NCBI GenBank assembly: GCA_022825725.1
Contig: JAJDWE010000054.1
Location: 1 to 39,035, forward strand
Direction: 5' to 3'
Length of the DNA stretch: 39,035 bases
Origin: Gemmatimonadota bacterium
GTDB taxonomy: Bacteria > Gemmatimonadota > Gemmatimonadetes > Palauibacterales > Palauibacteraceae
Shown: one piece after another, positions 1-7,981 of the stretch
Position numbering within the stretch: the first letter of the stretch is position 1
Layout of the letters: every line of letters starts with the position of its first letter
Translations under genes and position numbers: made by a program
Notes under the pieces: model-generated
The model's input: only the letters and a program-made list of their open reading frames with translations
Told to the model about the DNA's origin: nothing
The model's database searches: none

Positions 1-301
1 CTCCCGCCTCGTCGAGTCCCTGGTCCGCGTGCGAATGAATGTCGATGAATCCGGGGACGACGTAGCGGCCGTCAAGTTCGATCACGCGGCCGGCCGTGGC
101 GTCGGCGAGGTCCCCGACCCGGACGATGCGTCCGTCGCGGATTCCCACATCGGCGCGGAACCACGGATTCCCCGTGCCGTCCAGGACGCGTCCGCCGCGC
201 AGCAGGATGTCGAAGGCGGGCTCCTGGGCGTCCGCGGTCGCGACGGGCAGGAACCCGAGGACGGCGGCAACAAGGAGCATGCGAAGGTCACGGCGGTTCA
301 T
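1..301 (-). CDS. Secreted amidohydrolase, D-aminoacylase type (N-terminal 100 residues only)
   Basis: Partial gene: its start lies at 301 and the rest runs off the left edge. The visible part begins MNRRDLRMLLVAAVLGFLP and has a signal peptide ending near ADAQ, so the product is exported. After it come the beta-strand LLRGGRVLDGTGNPWF, typical of N-acyl-D-amino-acid deacylases, and the strand motif GFIDIHSHAD, whose HxH contributes two metal-binding histidines. By family knowledge it hydrolyses N-acyl-D-amino acids or related cyclic amides in the periplasm. The class is clear; the substrate cannot be told because the catalytic C-terminal half is missing. It is divergent from hemE with about 115 bases between them, in which I see no clear promoter. 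Confidence 0.85.
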   Translation of the reverse strand, partial: MNRRDLRMLLVAAVLGFLPVATADAQEPAFDILLRGGRVLDGTGNPWFRADVGIRDGRIVRVGDLADATAGRVIELDGRYVVPGFIDIHSHADQGLDEAG

Positions 302-416
302 GATCGCTCCCCCTGTGAGAGATCCGAGGTCGTGGGCCGCAAGCTACGACAGGTCGCACACGGGTCCAACCGGGCGGTTTGGCGAGCGGCGCGCGACCGG
401 GTAACATCGGCGGGCC

Positions 417-1439
417 ATGAACAACCTTCTTCTGCGCGCGCTCGCGCGCGAACCCGTCGAGCGGACCCCGGTGTGGTTCATGCGGCAGGCGGGACGCTCC
501 CTCCCCGCCTATCGCGAACTTCGGCGGGCGCGCGGGTTCCTCGAACTCGTGCGCGACCCGGAGGCGGCGGCACAGGTCACCCGACTCCCGCTCGAGTACT
601 TCGATGTGGACGCGCTCGTCCTCTTCATGGACCTGTCGACGCCGTTCGAAGCGGCCGGGATCGAGATCGAACTGAGGGCGGGCGTCGGACCCGTTCCCCT
701 GCCCCCCTGGGGCGGCCTCGGGGATGTGGACCGTCTGCGGCCCTTCGAGCCACGGGAGCGGCTCGGCTTCGTGCTCGAGGCGATCCGCCTCCTCGCCGCG
801 GACGAGGCGCGCCCGATCCTCGGCTTCGTGGGGGCCCCCTTCACCCTGTGCTCGTACCTCGCCCGCGGCACGCGCGACAGCCGGCTCGCCCAGCTTCGGG
901 CCTTCATGCTCCGGTCTCCCGGGCTCTGGGACCGGCTCGCGGGATTTTGGGCCGAGCACCTGGCGGAGTTCGCGATCGCGCAGCACGAGGCCGGCGCCGG
1001 CGCGATCCAGGTGTTCGATTCTTGGTCCGGCATCCTCGATCCCCACAGCTACCGGACGCATGTGCTCCCGTACTCGCGCCGCCTGCTGGAGCGGCTCCGC
1101 GAGAGGGGCGTCCCCAGCATCCACTATGGCGCGACGCACGCCGCGGTGGCGGAGGCGGGAGGCGATGCGATCAGCGTCGATTGGCGCACCCCGCTGGACG
1201 AGGCTTGGGAGATCGTCGGCCTGGAGCGGGCGATCCAGGGGAACCTCGACCCGGCCTGCGTTCTCGCGGGCGAGGAGGCGGCGCGCGCGGGGACGCGGGA
1301 CGTGCTGCGCCGGGCGGGTGGCAGGCCCGGCCACGTCTTCAACCTCGGACACGGCCTCCACCCGGACTCTGATCCGGCGGTGATCGCCGCCGTCGTCGAC
1401 GAGGTGCGAAGCTGGGGTCCGCCGGACGAGAACCGCTGA
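417..1439 (+). CDS. hemE: Uroporphyrinogen decarboxylase
   Basis: HemE decarboxylates the four acetate side chains of uroporphyrinogen III to give coproporphyrinogen III, a cytoplasmic step of haem synthesis. At 340 residues it has the usual length. The family signature MRQAGRSLPAYRELR is at residues 22-36, and the region ALVLFMDLSTPFEAAG holds the conserved aspartate near residue 72 that holds the substrate pyrroles. Other family motifs are GFVGAPFTLCSYL and the C-terminal FNLGHGLHPDSDP. The ATG at 417 gives the normal N-terminus. It converges on a protoporphyrinogen oxidase gene, and a ferrochelatase gene follows, so three late haem genes sit together although not in one operon. Confidence 0.97.
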   Translation: MNNLLLRALAREPVERTPVWFMRQAGRSLPAYRELRRARGFLELVRDPEAAAQVTRLPLEYFDVDALVLFMDLSTPFEAAGIEIELRAGVGPVPLPPWGGLGDVDRLRPFEPRERLGFVLEAIRLLAADEARPILGFVGAPFTLCSYLARGTRDSRLAQLRAFMLRSPGLWDRLAGFWAEHLAEFAIAQHEAGAGAIQVFDSWSGILDPHSYRTHVLPYSRRLLERLRERGVPSIHYGATHAAVAEAGGDAISVDWRTPLDEAWEIVGLERAIQGNLDPACVLAGEEAARAGTRDVLRRAGGRPGHVFNLGHGLHPDSDPAVIAAVVDEVRSWGPPDENR

Positions 1440-1445
1440 GGACGT

Positions 1446-1471
1446 TCCCGCGGGAGCGCCGGCCGGCGGGA
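1446..1471. terminator. GC-rich nested palindromes between convergent genes (weak terminator candidate)
   Basis: The 37-base gap between hemE and the convergent protoporphyrinogen oxidase gene holds two perfect palindromes, at 1446-1455 (TCCCGCGGGA) and 1457-1468 (CGCCGGCCGGCG). The outer TCCCGC and GCGGGA can also pair. The place suits a bidirectional terminator, but there is no T-tract on either strand, so intrinsic termination is doubtful. Confidence 0.3.
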
Positions 1472-1476
1472 CGGCG

Positions 1477-2742
1477 CTATGCGTGCGCGGCGAGACGCTC
1501 CGCGACCGACTCGGCTTCGGCGATTCGACTCGATATGCCCAGCCGTCCCGTGTAGCCGGCGGCGAGCGTGATGCCGGGAGGAAGATCGAGTTCGTCCAGC
1601 GCCGCCCACGAACCGTCGTACGCCGGGAGCCGCGGCCGGGCCGTGCAGAGCGGAGCCGCCGCCACTCCGTGGATCGCCTCGTACTCCTCGGCCGCAGTCC
1701 GCTCGACGCTGGCTGAATTCCATGCGGCCAGATCGGGGTCGAGGCCGCCGCCCAGATAGGCCGTGCAGAGGCCTTCGCGCCCGAACAGCGAGGCGTTCCA
1801 CGTCACGCCACGCGTACGCCACCGTTCCCCCAGCGCGACCTGGAACCCGAACCCCTCCGGCGCGCGCTCCACTTCCAGCGGCACCACGGCCACGCGGTGA
1901 TACCGCAGCCCCGCGAGACGGTCGGCGGCCGCGGGCGCGACGTGCCTCAGAAGCTCCGCCGCCGCAGGTGCGGGCGTCGCGACCGCCACATGGTCCACGG
2001 CTTCGGAGTCCGGGCGCACGCCCCCGTGGCCGATCTCGAACCGCCGGCCGGAGCGGCGGATCTCCTCGACCGGGCTGGATACGCGGACCCGTTCCGCGTG
2101 CCTCCGCGCGATCGCGCGCGGGAGCGTGTCCATGCCCTCGTGAAAGGTGAAGGCGGGCGGGGTGGCGCCGGGCTCCCGGCGCTGCGCGGCGGCGAGCAGG
2201 CTGCGCTTCACGCCCAGCGGATCGAGGAACAGCGGAAGGACCCGCGCCGCCGGCATCGTCTCCGGGTCGGATCCGAAGGTCGCGGAAACGAGGGGGCCGA
2301 AGAGCCGGGCGTACGCCTCGCGGCCGAGCTTGCGGCGGAAGTAGCGGGCCACGGACTCCCACGGCCGGACCCCCCCGGTGAAGGGTTCGAGGGCGGCGCG
2401 GGCGCGCCCCGCCGGCGAGAGAAGATCGCCCGTCAGGAGCCCGCGCGGCCGGGTCGGCACGACCCGCAGGCGGCCGCGGGCCCAGATGAAGAGCCGCGCT
2501 CCGGGCCGCGCCTCCAGGATCTCCCCCCGAAGCTCCAGTTCATCGATGAGTCGCCGCACCGGAGGCGAAAGCCGCGTCCGTTGGGGGCCGAGTTCCACTA
2601 CCCGGCCGCCCTGACGGGACGTGCGGATCACCCCGCCGACGTCGTCGGCCCCTTCGAAGAGGATCGAGTCGACGCCACGCCGCGCCAGCGCGTGCGTGAG
2701 CGCCAGCCCCGTGATCCCTCCGCCGATGATTCCGACCCGCAT
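1477..2742 (-). CDS. hemY: Protoporphyrinogen/coproporphyrinogen oxidase (HemY/CgoX family)
   Basis: FAD-dependent, oxygen-using oxidase that aromatises the porphyrinogen ring late in haem synthesis. I start it at the ATG at 2742 (421 aa), preceded by a purine-rich GGAAGGGGGAGG; a longer frame upstream adds only low-complexity residues. The protein opens with MRVGIIGGGITGLALTHALA, a Rossmann GxGxxG FAD-binding motif, followed by the acidic end of the second strand and DDVGGVIRT. The C-terminus AGYTGRLGISSRIAEAESVA is the second FAD-contact region of the HemY family. Whether it acts on protoporphyrinogen or coproporphyrinogen cannot be read from sequence. The hemE-hemY-hemH grouping also occurs in coproporphyrin-pathway bacteria. 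Confidence 0.93.
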   Translation of the reverse strand: MRVGIIGGGITGLALTHALARRGVDSILFEGADDVGGVIRTSRQGGRVVELGPQRTRLSPPVRRLIDELELRGEILEARPGARLFIWARGRLRVVPTRPRGLLTGDLLSPAGRARAALEPFTGGVRPWESVARYFRRKLGREAYARLFGPLVSATFGSDPETMPAARVLPLFLDPLGVKRSLLAAAQRREPGATPPAFTFHEGMDTLPRAIARRHAERVRVSSPVEEIRRSGRRFEIGHGGVRPDSEAVDHVAVATPAPAAAELLRHVAPAAADRLAGLRYHRVAVVPLEVERAPEGFGFQVALGERWRTRGVTWNASLFGREGLCTAYLGGGLDPDLAAWNSASVERTAAEEYEAIHGVAAAPLCTARPRLPAYDGSWAALDELDLPPGITLAAGYTGRLGISSRIAEAESVAERLAAHA

Positions 2743-2864
2743 GCCTCCCCCTTCCGGCCTCCCGCGAGTAGGCGGCGACGTTTCGAGCCCTCCCGCGAGG
2801 GGCGGCAACGTTCCGAACCCTCCCGGCGCGGGCAAGCGGGGGACCGCGCCGATATGTTCGAGCG

Positions 2865-3929
2865 ATGGCGAACTCCGAACCCCGACCCGCCGTCCTCCTC
2901 CTGAACTTCGGTGAACCGGGAGGAGGGGACCCGGGCGCCGTCACCCGCTTCCTGGAGCGGATCTTCCTGGCGAACGCCCGGCTGGAGCCGCACATGGACG
3001 CGGCGGCGGCCCGCGAGCGAAGCCGCGAACTCGCGCGGCGGCGGACGCCCGGTCTGCTCGAAGTCTACCAGAGGATCGGCGGCTCACCGCTTGGCGGGCA
3101 GGCGGAGGCGCAGGGCGCGGCGCTCGACAGGGCGCTGAAGGCCCGCGGGCACCCGATGCGCGTGGCCGTGGGGATGCAGTTCACCGAACCTTCGGTCGAG
3201 GAGGCGCTGCGCGGCCTGCGGGAGACCGGGGCCGCGGCGCTCGTTCCCCTGCCCGTGTACCCCCTCTGCGGCCCTTCGACCACCGTCGCGGCGCTGGACG
3301 AGGTCGAGCGGGCGCTCGAGCGCATCGGGTGGCGTCCCGAGGTGCGCGGCGTGAGCGGGTGGCATCGGCATCCCCGTTACGCGCGCCTCCGCGCCGACGC
3401 GATCCGCCGCACCGCCGCCGAAGCCGGATGGAGCCTGGCCGACCCGGACGTCCGCCTCGTGTTCAGCGCCCACGGCACCCCGCTCCGGTACGTCGAAGAG
3501 GGCAGTCGCTACGTGGAATACGTCGAGGAGTGGTGCGCGACTCAGGCCCGCGCGCTCGGCGTGGAGGCGTGGACGCTCGGCTACCAGAACCACTCGAACC
3601 GGCGGATCGAATGGACCCCGCCGGACATCGAAACCGCGGTCGAGCGCCTCCCGGGCATCGCGAAGATCCTCGTCGACGCCGTCAGCTTCATGCACGAGCA
3701 GTCCGAGACGCTGATGGAACTGGACGTGGATCTCGCCGGGCACGCCGCCGCGCTCGGCCGCGAGTTTCGCCGCGTCCCCATCCCGCACGACGACGGAGCG
3801 TTTGCGGAAGTGCTCGCCGACCTCGCGCTGGCGGCGCTGGGTCACGATCTCCCCGCCCTGCCTCCGCGGACTTCATGCCGTTGTCGCCCGGGAACGGCGG
3901 TCTGCTTCAACGGCGATCCGGTCGGCTGA
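2865..3929 (+). CDS. hemH: Ferrochelatase with a cysteine-bearing C-terminal tail
   Basis: Inserts ferrous iron into protoporphyrin IX, or into coproporphyrin III if this lineage uses the CpfC route. The protein has 354 residues. Family marks are VLLLNFGEP near the N-terminus, the catalytic His203 in FSAHGTP, and Glu281 in FMHEQSETLMELD. The last 20 residues carry Cys338, Cys340 and Cys347 (CRC then GTAVC), and Cys135 lies in PLCGPST. Some bacterial and animal ferrochelatases bind a [2Fe-2S] cluster through three C-terminal cysteines and one internal cysteine, so this tail may do the same; the spacing is not identical to the forms I know. It is divergent from hemY. Confidence 0.95.
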   Translation: MANSEPRPAVLLLNFGEPGGGDPGAVTRFLERIFLANARLEPHMDAAAARERSRELARRRTPGLLEVYQRIGGSPLGGQAEAQGAALDRALKARGHPMRVAVGMQFTEPSVEEALRGLRETGAAALVPLPVYPLCGPSTTVAALDEVERALERIGWRPEVRGVSGWHRHPRYARLRADAIRRTAAEAGWSLADPDVRLVFSAHGTPLRYVEEGSRYVEYVEEWCATQARALGVEAWTLGYQNHSNRRIEWTPPDIETAVERLPGIAKILVDAVSFMHEQSETLMELDVDLAGHAAALGREFRRVPIPHDDGAFAEVLADLALAALGHDLPALPPRTSCRCRPGTAVCFNGDPVG

Positions 3930-3962
3930 CAACCGCCGCGGCGCCGGCCTTCGCGCCTTCGC

Positions 3963-4559
3963 TCAGCCCTCCGGGCTCGCGGTGAGGTCTTCGATCACAC
4001 GGCCGCCGACGCTGTCCACCTGCCCGCGGATGACGCACGCCAGCATGTCGGCGGCTTCGCGGAGCATCGACGCCGGTTCCCGCCGGTCTCCCTCGAAACG
4101 CACGACCTCGCCGAGGAAGATTCCGACCAGCTGAGTGGACCCGGACTCGCCGCCGCCCGCCTTGATCGCGTCGTCGTACGCCGCGCCGGGGACGCTGGCC
4201 CTCCACGGCTCATCCCGCTCGGATCCACCCGGCGACGCCCGGTCCATCGGCACGAGCGCGAGAAGGCTGCCCTCCATGCCGGGACCGCCCTTCCGGACGT
4301 TCAAGGCGAGCGAGACCGGCCTGTCGAAGAGGTCCATCTCGAGAAAGTCCTTCACGCTGTCGTGGGGGATGGCGCAGCGCCCGATCGGCCGGTCTTCGTG
4401 AAAGGTCCCGATGCAGATGCTGCCCCGGGGCGTCAGGTGGTGCTCGACCGGCCGGACATCGAGCTTGAGAGGGGTGGCGGTGCCGACGAGGACGTGTTCG
4501 CGACGGTTCTCGGCCTCGCGCGACGGGGGGAGCATGTCTCCGAAGAACAGTGTCGTCAT
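3963..4559 (-). CDS. Protein of unknown function, about 198 aa
   Basis: I do not recognise the family. The ATG at 4559 is preceded by GGGAGGTG and gives MTTLFFGDMLPPSREAENRR; frame upstream of it looks non-coding. There is no signal peptide or membrane segment, so it is probably cytoplasmic. The middle part (GSICIGTFHEDRPIGRCAIP, then SVALNVRKG-like strands) suggests a small beta-rich fold. A charged stretch rich in Gly, Ser and Glu is near residues 120-150, and the C-terminus is helical. It converges on hemH with 33 bases between, and is divergent from the amino acid dehydrogenase with a 167-base gap. Codon use matches its neighbours, so it is likely a real gene. Confidence 0.7.
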   Translation of the reverse strand: MTTLFFGDMLPPSREAENRREHVLVGTATPLKLDVRPVEHHLTPRGSICIGTFHEDRPIGRCAIPHDSVKDFLEMDLFDRPVSLALNVRKGGPGMEGSLLALVPMDRASPGGSERDEPWRASVPGAAYDDAIKAGGGESGSTQLVGIFLGEVVRFEGDRREPASMLREAADMLACVIRGQVDSVGGRVIEDLTASPEG

Positions 4560-4726
4560 CCCAGCACCTCCCGGTCGGTCGCAGCCGTCTTTCCTCCCGA
4601 GCACCGATACGCGATCACGCCCCGCATGTTCCAATGTCGCCCGCGCGGGCAGCCCGCGATAGTCTCACCGCGCTCACGCGCCCCGCCCGCGCACCCGACG
4701 ACGCACGAATCGAATACGGAGAGTGT

Positions 4727-5800
4727 ATGACCCGCGGCTTTCTCGACGTCATGGAGGCGTGGGACGGCGAGTCCGTCGTCACCGCCTTCGACGCCGCCAC
4801 CGGCGCCTGGATCTTCGTCGCCCTGCACGACACGCGGCTGGGGCCGGCCGCCGGAGGCACCCGGATGACCTCCTATCCCGCGCCCGTGGACGGCCTGATC
4901 GACGCCATGCGCCTCGCCGAAGGCATGACGTGGAAGTGGGCGGGCGTCGGCATTCGGTACGGCGGCGGCAAGGCGGTCATCGCCGTCCCGGACGACCTGG
5001 ATGACGACGCCCGCACGGGCCTCGTCGACCGCTACGCGGCGCATCTCATCTCGCTCCGCGGCGCCTTCCAGACCGGCGTGGACCTCGGCACGACGCCGGA
5101 GGACATGGCCCGGATCGGCGCCATCTCCGGGTACGCCGTGGGCCTCGTGGACGGGAAGCCGGGCGATCCGGGCCCGTACACGGCGCGCGGCGTCCTCGCC
5201 GGGATCCGGGCCGCGCTCGAGCACCGGTTCGGCGAGGCGGATTTCGGCGCCCGCTCGGTGCTCATCCAGGGACTCGGGGACGTCGGCCTGCCGCTTGCCG
5301 GGCTCCTGGCCGAGGCCGGGGCGACGCTCTACCTGACGGACCTGCGCGAGGAGGCCGCCGAGCGGACGCGGACGCGTTTCGGGGGCGTCGTCATCCCCGC
5401 CGACGACATCTGGGATGTGGACGTGGACGTGTATGCGCCCTGCGCCGTCGGAGCGACGCTCAATCCCGACACGATCCCCCGCCTCCGGTGCCGGATCGTG
5501 GCCGGATCCGCGAACAACCAGCTCCTCTCGGAGACCGATGGAGAGAGACTGCACGAGCGCGGGATCCTCTACGCTCCCGACTACGTGATCAACGCCGGCG
5601 GGGCGGCCGCCTTCGCCGCCATCCATGAGGGCGAGAGGGACGAGACCCGGCTCCGGGCGATCGTCGACGAGATCGGGTCCTCGCTGCGAGAGATTTTCGA
5701 GGAGGCGGCCGTCGCCGAAGAATCGCCGGTTCACGCGGCCCTCCGGCGAGCCCGGCGGTTCCTCGACGCCGCTGGCGGACCGCCCCCCGGCGCCGGTTAG
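4727..5800 (+). CDS. Leu/Phe/Val-type amino acid dehydrogenase
   Basis: NAD-dependent oxidative deaminase of the Glu/Leu/Phe/Val dehydrogenase family, turning a branched or aromatic amino acid into its 2-oxoacid and ammonia. The ATG at 4727 is preceded by GGAGAG and gives 357 residues. The substrate-binding region has GPAAGGTRM, then Lys70 in GMTWKWAG and the catalytic Lys82 in YGGGKAV. The Rossmann domain begins at SVLIQGLGDVGLPLAG with an acidic residue at the strand end (LTDLREE), consistent with NAD. The family segment YAPCAVGATLN and the run VAGSANNQL are intact. It fits leucine dehydrogenase best, but phenylalanine dehydrogenase is not excluded. Amino acid catabolism fits the peptide and amino acid genes elsewhere in the window. 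Confidence 0.93.
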   Translation: MTRGFLDVMEAWDGESVVTAFDAATGAWIFVALHDTRLGPAAGGTRMTSYPAPVDGLIDAMRLAEGMTWKWAGVGIRYGGGKAVIAVPDDLDDDARTGLVDRYAAHLISLRGAFQTGVDLGTTPEDMARIGAISGYAVGLVDGKPGDPGPYTARGVLAGIRAALEHRFGEADFGARSVLIQGLGDVGLPLAGLLAEAGATLYLTDLREEAAERTRTRFGGVVIPADDIWDVDVDVYAPCAVGATLNPDTIPRLRCRIVAGSANNQLLSETDGERLHERGILYAPDYVINAGGAAAFAAIHEGERDETRLRAIVDEIGSSLREIFEEAAVAEESPVHAALRRARRFLDAAGGPPPGAG

Positions 5801-5818
5801 CCCACCGGCACCCGCCGG

Positions 5819-6493
5819 CTAGCGGCGGGAGGCGATGCGGTCCAGCGGCTTCTTCGTGATGTCCGGGACGAGCGCGTCGTCCGCGGGATAGCCCACGACG
5901 AGCAGCAGGAAGGGCCGCTCGTTGGGAGGACGGTCGAGGACCTTGTTCAGGAAGCCCATGGGGCTCGGCGTGTGGGTGAGGGTGGCGAGCCCCGCGTGGT
6001 GCAGCGCCGTGATGAGGATCCCCGTGGCGATGCCGACGGATTCCGTCACGTAGTAGTTCTTGAGCTTCTCCCCGTCGCGCACCTCGTAGCTCTCCGCGAA
6101 GATCGCGATGAGGACGGGCGCCGTCTCCAGGAACGGCTTGTGCTCGTCCGTTCCGAGGTGGGCGAGCGCCTCCAGCCACGCGGCCGGCGCGCGGTGCGCA
6201 TAAAAATCACGCTCCTCCTCCTCCGCCTCCGCCCGGATCCGGCGCTTCACCTCCGGGTCGCGCACGACGACGAAGTGCCACGGCTGCCGGTTCGCGCCGT
6301 TGGGCGCCGTCCCCGCCGCCTCGATGCAGGCGTCGATGACCTCCTCGGGGACGGGTTCGTCCGAGTACTCGCGGACCGTCCGGCGACGTCGCACCTCGTC
6401 ACGGAAGGCCCGGGCGCGGCGCGCCATCTCCTCCTCGTCGCGCCGCGTGAACGTCGTCAGCGGCACCGGGCGGTAGGCACCGCCGTCCGTCAT
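5819..6493 (-). CDS. Nitroreductase-superfamily flavoprotein, iodotyrosine deiodinase type
   Basis: FMN flavoprotein of 224 residues. The N-terminal [14 protein letters not shown] and [16 protein letters not shown] are the FMN-phosphate and dimer motifs of nitroreductases. What sets it apart is an exact match to the active-site lid of iodotyrosine deiodinase: Glu94, Tyr98 and Lys119 have the spacing E-x3-Y-x20-K that in the human enzyme (Glu157, Tyr161, Lys182) grips the zwitterion of the halotyrosine. The LTHTP motif (residues 172-176) corresponds to the threonine region that contacts flavin N5. The C-terminus ([17 protein letters not shown]) also matches that family rather than NfsA/NfsB types. 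A role in removing halogen from tyrosines is therefore likely, but untested. It converges on the amino acid dehydrogenase gene. Confidence 0.9.
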   Translation of the reverse strand: MTDGGAYRPVPLTTFTRRDEEEMARRARAFRDEVRRRRTVREYSDEPVPEEVIDACIEAAGTAPNGANRQPWHFVVVRDPEVKRRIRAEAEEEERDFYAHRAPAAWLEALAHLGTDEHKPFLETAPVLIAIFAESYEVRDGEKLKNYYVTESVGIATGILITALHHAGLATLTHTPSPMGFLNKVLDRPPNERPFLLLVVGYPADDALVPDITKKPLDRIASRR

Positions 6494-6529
6494 CGGATCG
6501 ACCCGCGAGTCAGGGGACCGCAGCGGGAC

Positions 6530-7981
6530 TCAGCGGATCCCGACGAGACCCCGCGTCGCCTGAACGAGCTCGCGGGAATCGTATCCGACGCCGTCCTTGA
6601 ACACCCAGCGGACGGCCCGAATCGCGCTCGGATCGCTCCCGGGATCGCCGTTCAGCACTATGAGATCGGCGAGCTTCCCGGCTTCGACCGTGCCGAGTTC
6701 GTCGTCCACCCCGAGAATCCTCGCCCCGTTGGCGCTCACGACCTGCACGGCCTGCACCGGCGAGAGACCGGCCTCGAGCAGAAGCTCGAAATTCCGCTGG
6801 TTCCCGAAGCCGGGGAGCGCGCCGCCGTTGCCCGTGGGATCGACGCCCGCGGCGAGCAGGCCCCCGGCGTCGACGAACGCCTTCTCGAAACGCAGTTCGT
6901 TGTGGAAGTTCTCGGGATCGGGTCCCATCTCCTGGATGCGCCCGCGCTCGTCCAGGTACGCTTCCCGGAGGTCCGGAGCCATCAACTCGAGCGTCCGCTC
7001 ATCCACGACCGCGCGGTCCGGGAAGAAGGCCTCGTAGACCGCTAGCGTGGCGGTGAGCCCCACGCCGGCCTCCACCATCGCCTCGATCGTCTCCTGCGCG
7101 ATCGGCCCCGTGGGGTCCGAGCCGCCGGCCCGCTGCATGATGTTGCCGGGACAGCGGTCGGGCTCCTTCTCCGGCACGAAATCGGACGCCGTGAGCATCC
7201 CGTGCTCGAGGTTGTCGATCCCGAGCGCGACGGCCTCCTGGAAGCTCACCGAACACAGGTGTCCGGTGACGCGGAGACCCAGACGGTGCGCCTCCTCGAT
7301 CGCCGCCCCGAGTTCGGCGCTCCCGATCGACGTGTACGCCTTCACCCACGTCGCCCCCTCCTCAGCCCAGTACTCGACGAAGCGCCGAGCCTGTTCGGGG
7401 GAGGTCAGGCGGGCCTGGTGGGGCGAGCCCGTCGAGCCGGTGATGTACGGCGCCGTGATGTGGATGCGGGGGCCCGGCGAATCGCCCCGGTCGATCGCGT
7501 CCTTCAGGTGGACGTCCGCGTAGGGCGTGAAGCTCCCGGTCGTGCGGATCGTCGTGACGCCGGAGCCGAGGTAGAGCCGCGGCGCGCTGAAGCCGAGCTG
7601 CACGCGCCGCCCCCCGACGGCGGTGTAGAACAGGTGGTCGTGCATGCCGACCATCCCGGGGATCACGGTGTGGCCGCCCAGGTCGTGACGGTCCGCGCCC
7701 TCCGGAACGGCGACGGACGAGGCGGGGCCTACGGCGGCGATCCGCCCATCGCTCAGCAGCACCGTCTGATCCTCGAGCACCGGGCCGCCGGTGCCGTCGA
7801 TGACGCGGACGTGTTCGAGCGCCACGACCGGCCCCTCCACCGCGACATAGGCGCGGGTCTGCTCGGACAGCCGGTCGTAGCTCTGCGCGGCGGCCGGAGC
7901 GGCGAACGCGACGGCGATGGCGAAGGCGGCAATCCCGGTTCGGGCACGGCGATATTCGCTGGACATCCTCATTCCGATCAT
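6530..7981 (-). CDS. Secreted metal-dependent amidohydrolase (paralogue 2)
   Basis: Exported amidohydrolase-superfamily hydrolase of 483 residues. A signal peptide runs to AAPAAAQSYD. The TIM-barrel metal ligands can be followed: the HDH pair in GMVGMHDHLFY, the lysine that is usually carboxylated in TWVKAYTSI, His in VTGHLCSVSFQ, His in DNLEHGM, and the catalytic Asp in LLAAGVDPTGNGG. The C-terminal strand returns with AGKLADLIVLNGDP. It belongs to the imidazolonepropionase-like/prolidase-like group, which acts on cyclic amides or dipeptides; the substrate is unknown. Its start ATG overlaps the stop of the upstream paralogue (ATGA, 7978-7981), so the two are probably translationally coupled. 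Confidence 0.92.
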   Translation of the reverse strand: MIGMRMSSEYRRARTGIAAFAIAVAFAAPAAAQSYDRLSEQTRAYVAVEGPVVALEHVRVIDGTGGPVLEDQTVLLSDGRIAAVGPASSVAVPEGADRHDLGGHTVIPGMVGMHDHLFYTAVGGRRVQLGFSAPRLYLGSGVTTIRTTGSFTPYADVHLKDAIDRGDSPGPRIHITAPYITGSTGSPHQARLTSPEQARRFVEYWAEEGATWVKAYTSIGSAELGAAIEEAHRLGLRVTGHLCSVSFQEAVALGIDNLEHGMLTASDFVPEKEPDRCPGNIMQRAGGSDPTGPIAQETIEAMVEAGVGLTATLAVYEAFFPDRAVVDERTLELMAPDLREAYLDERGRIQEMGPDPENFHNELRFEKAFVDAGGLLAAGVDPTGNGGALPGFGNQRNFELLLEAGLSPVQAVQVVSANGARILGVDDELGTVEAGKLADLIVLNGDPGSDPSAIRAVRWVFKDGVGYDSRELVQATRGLVGIR

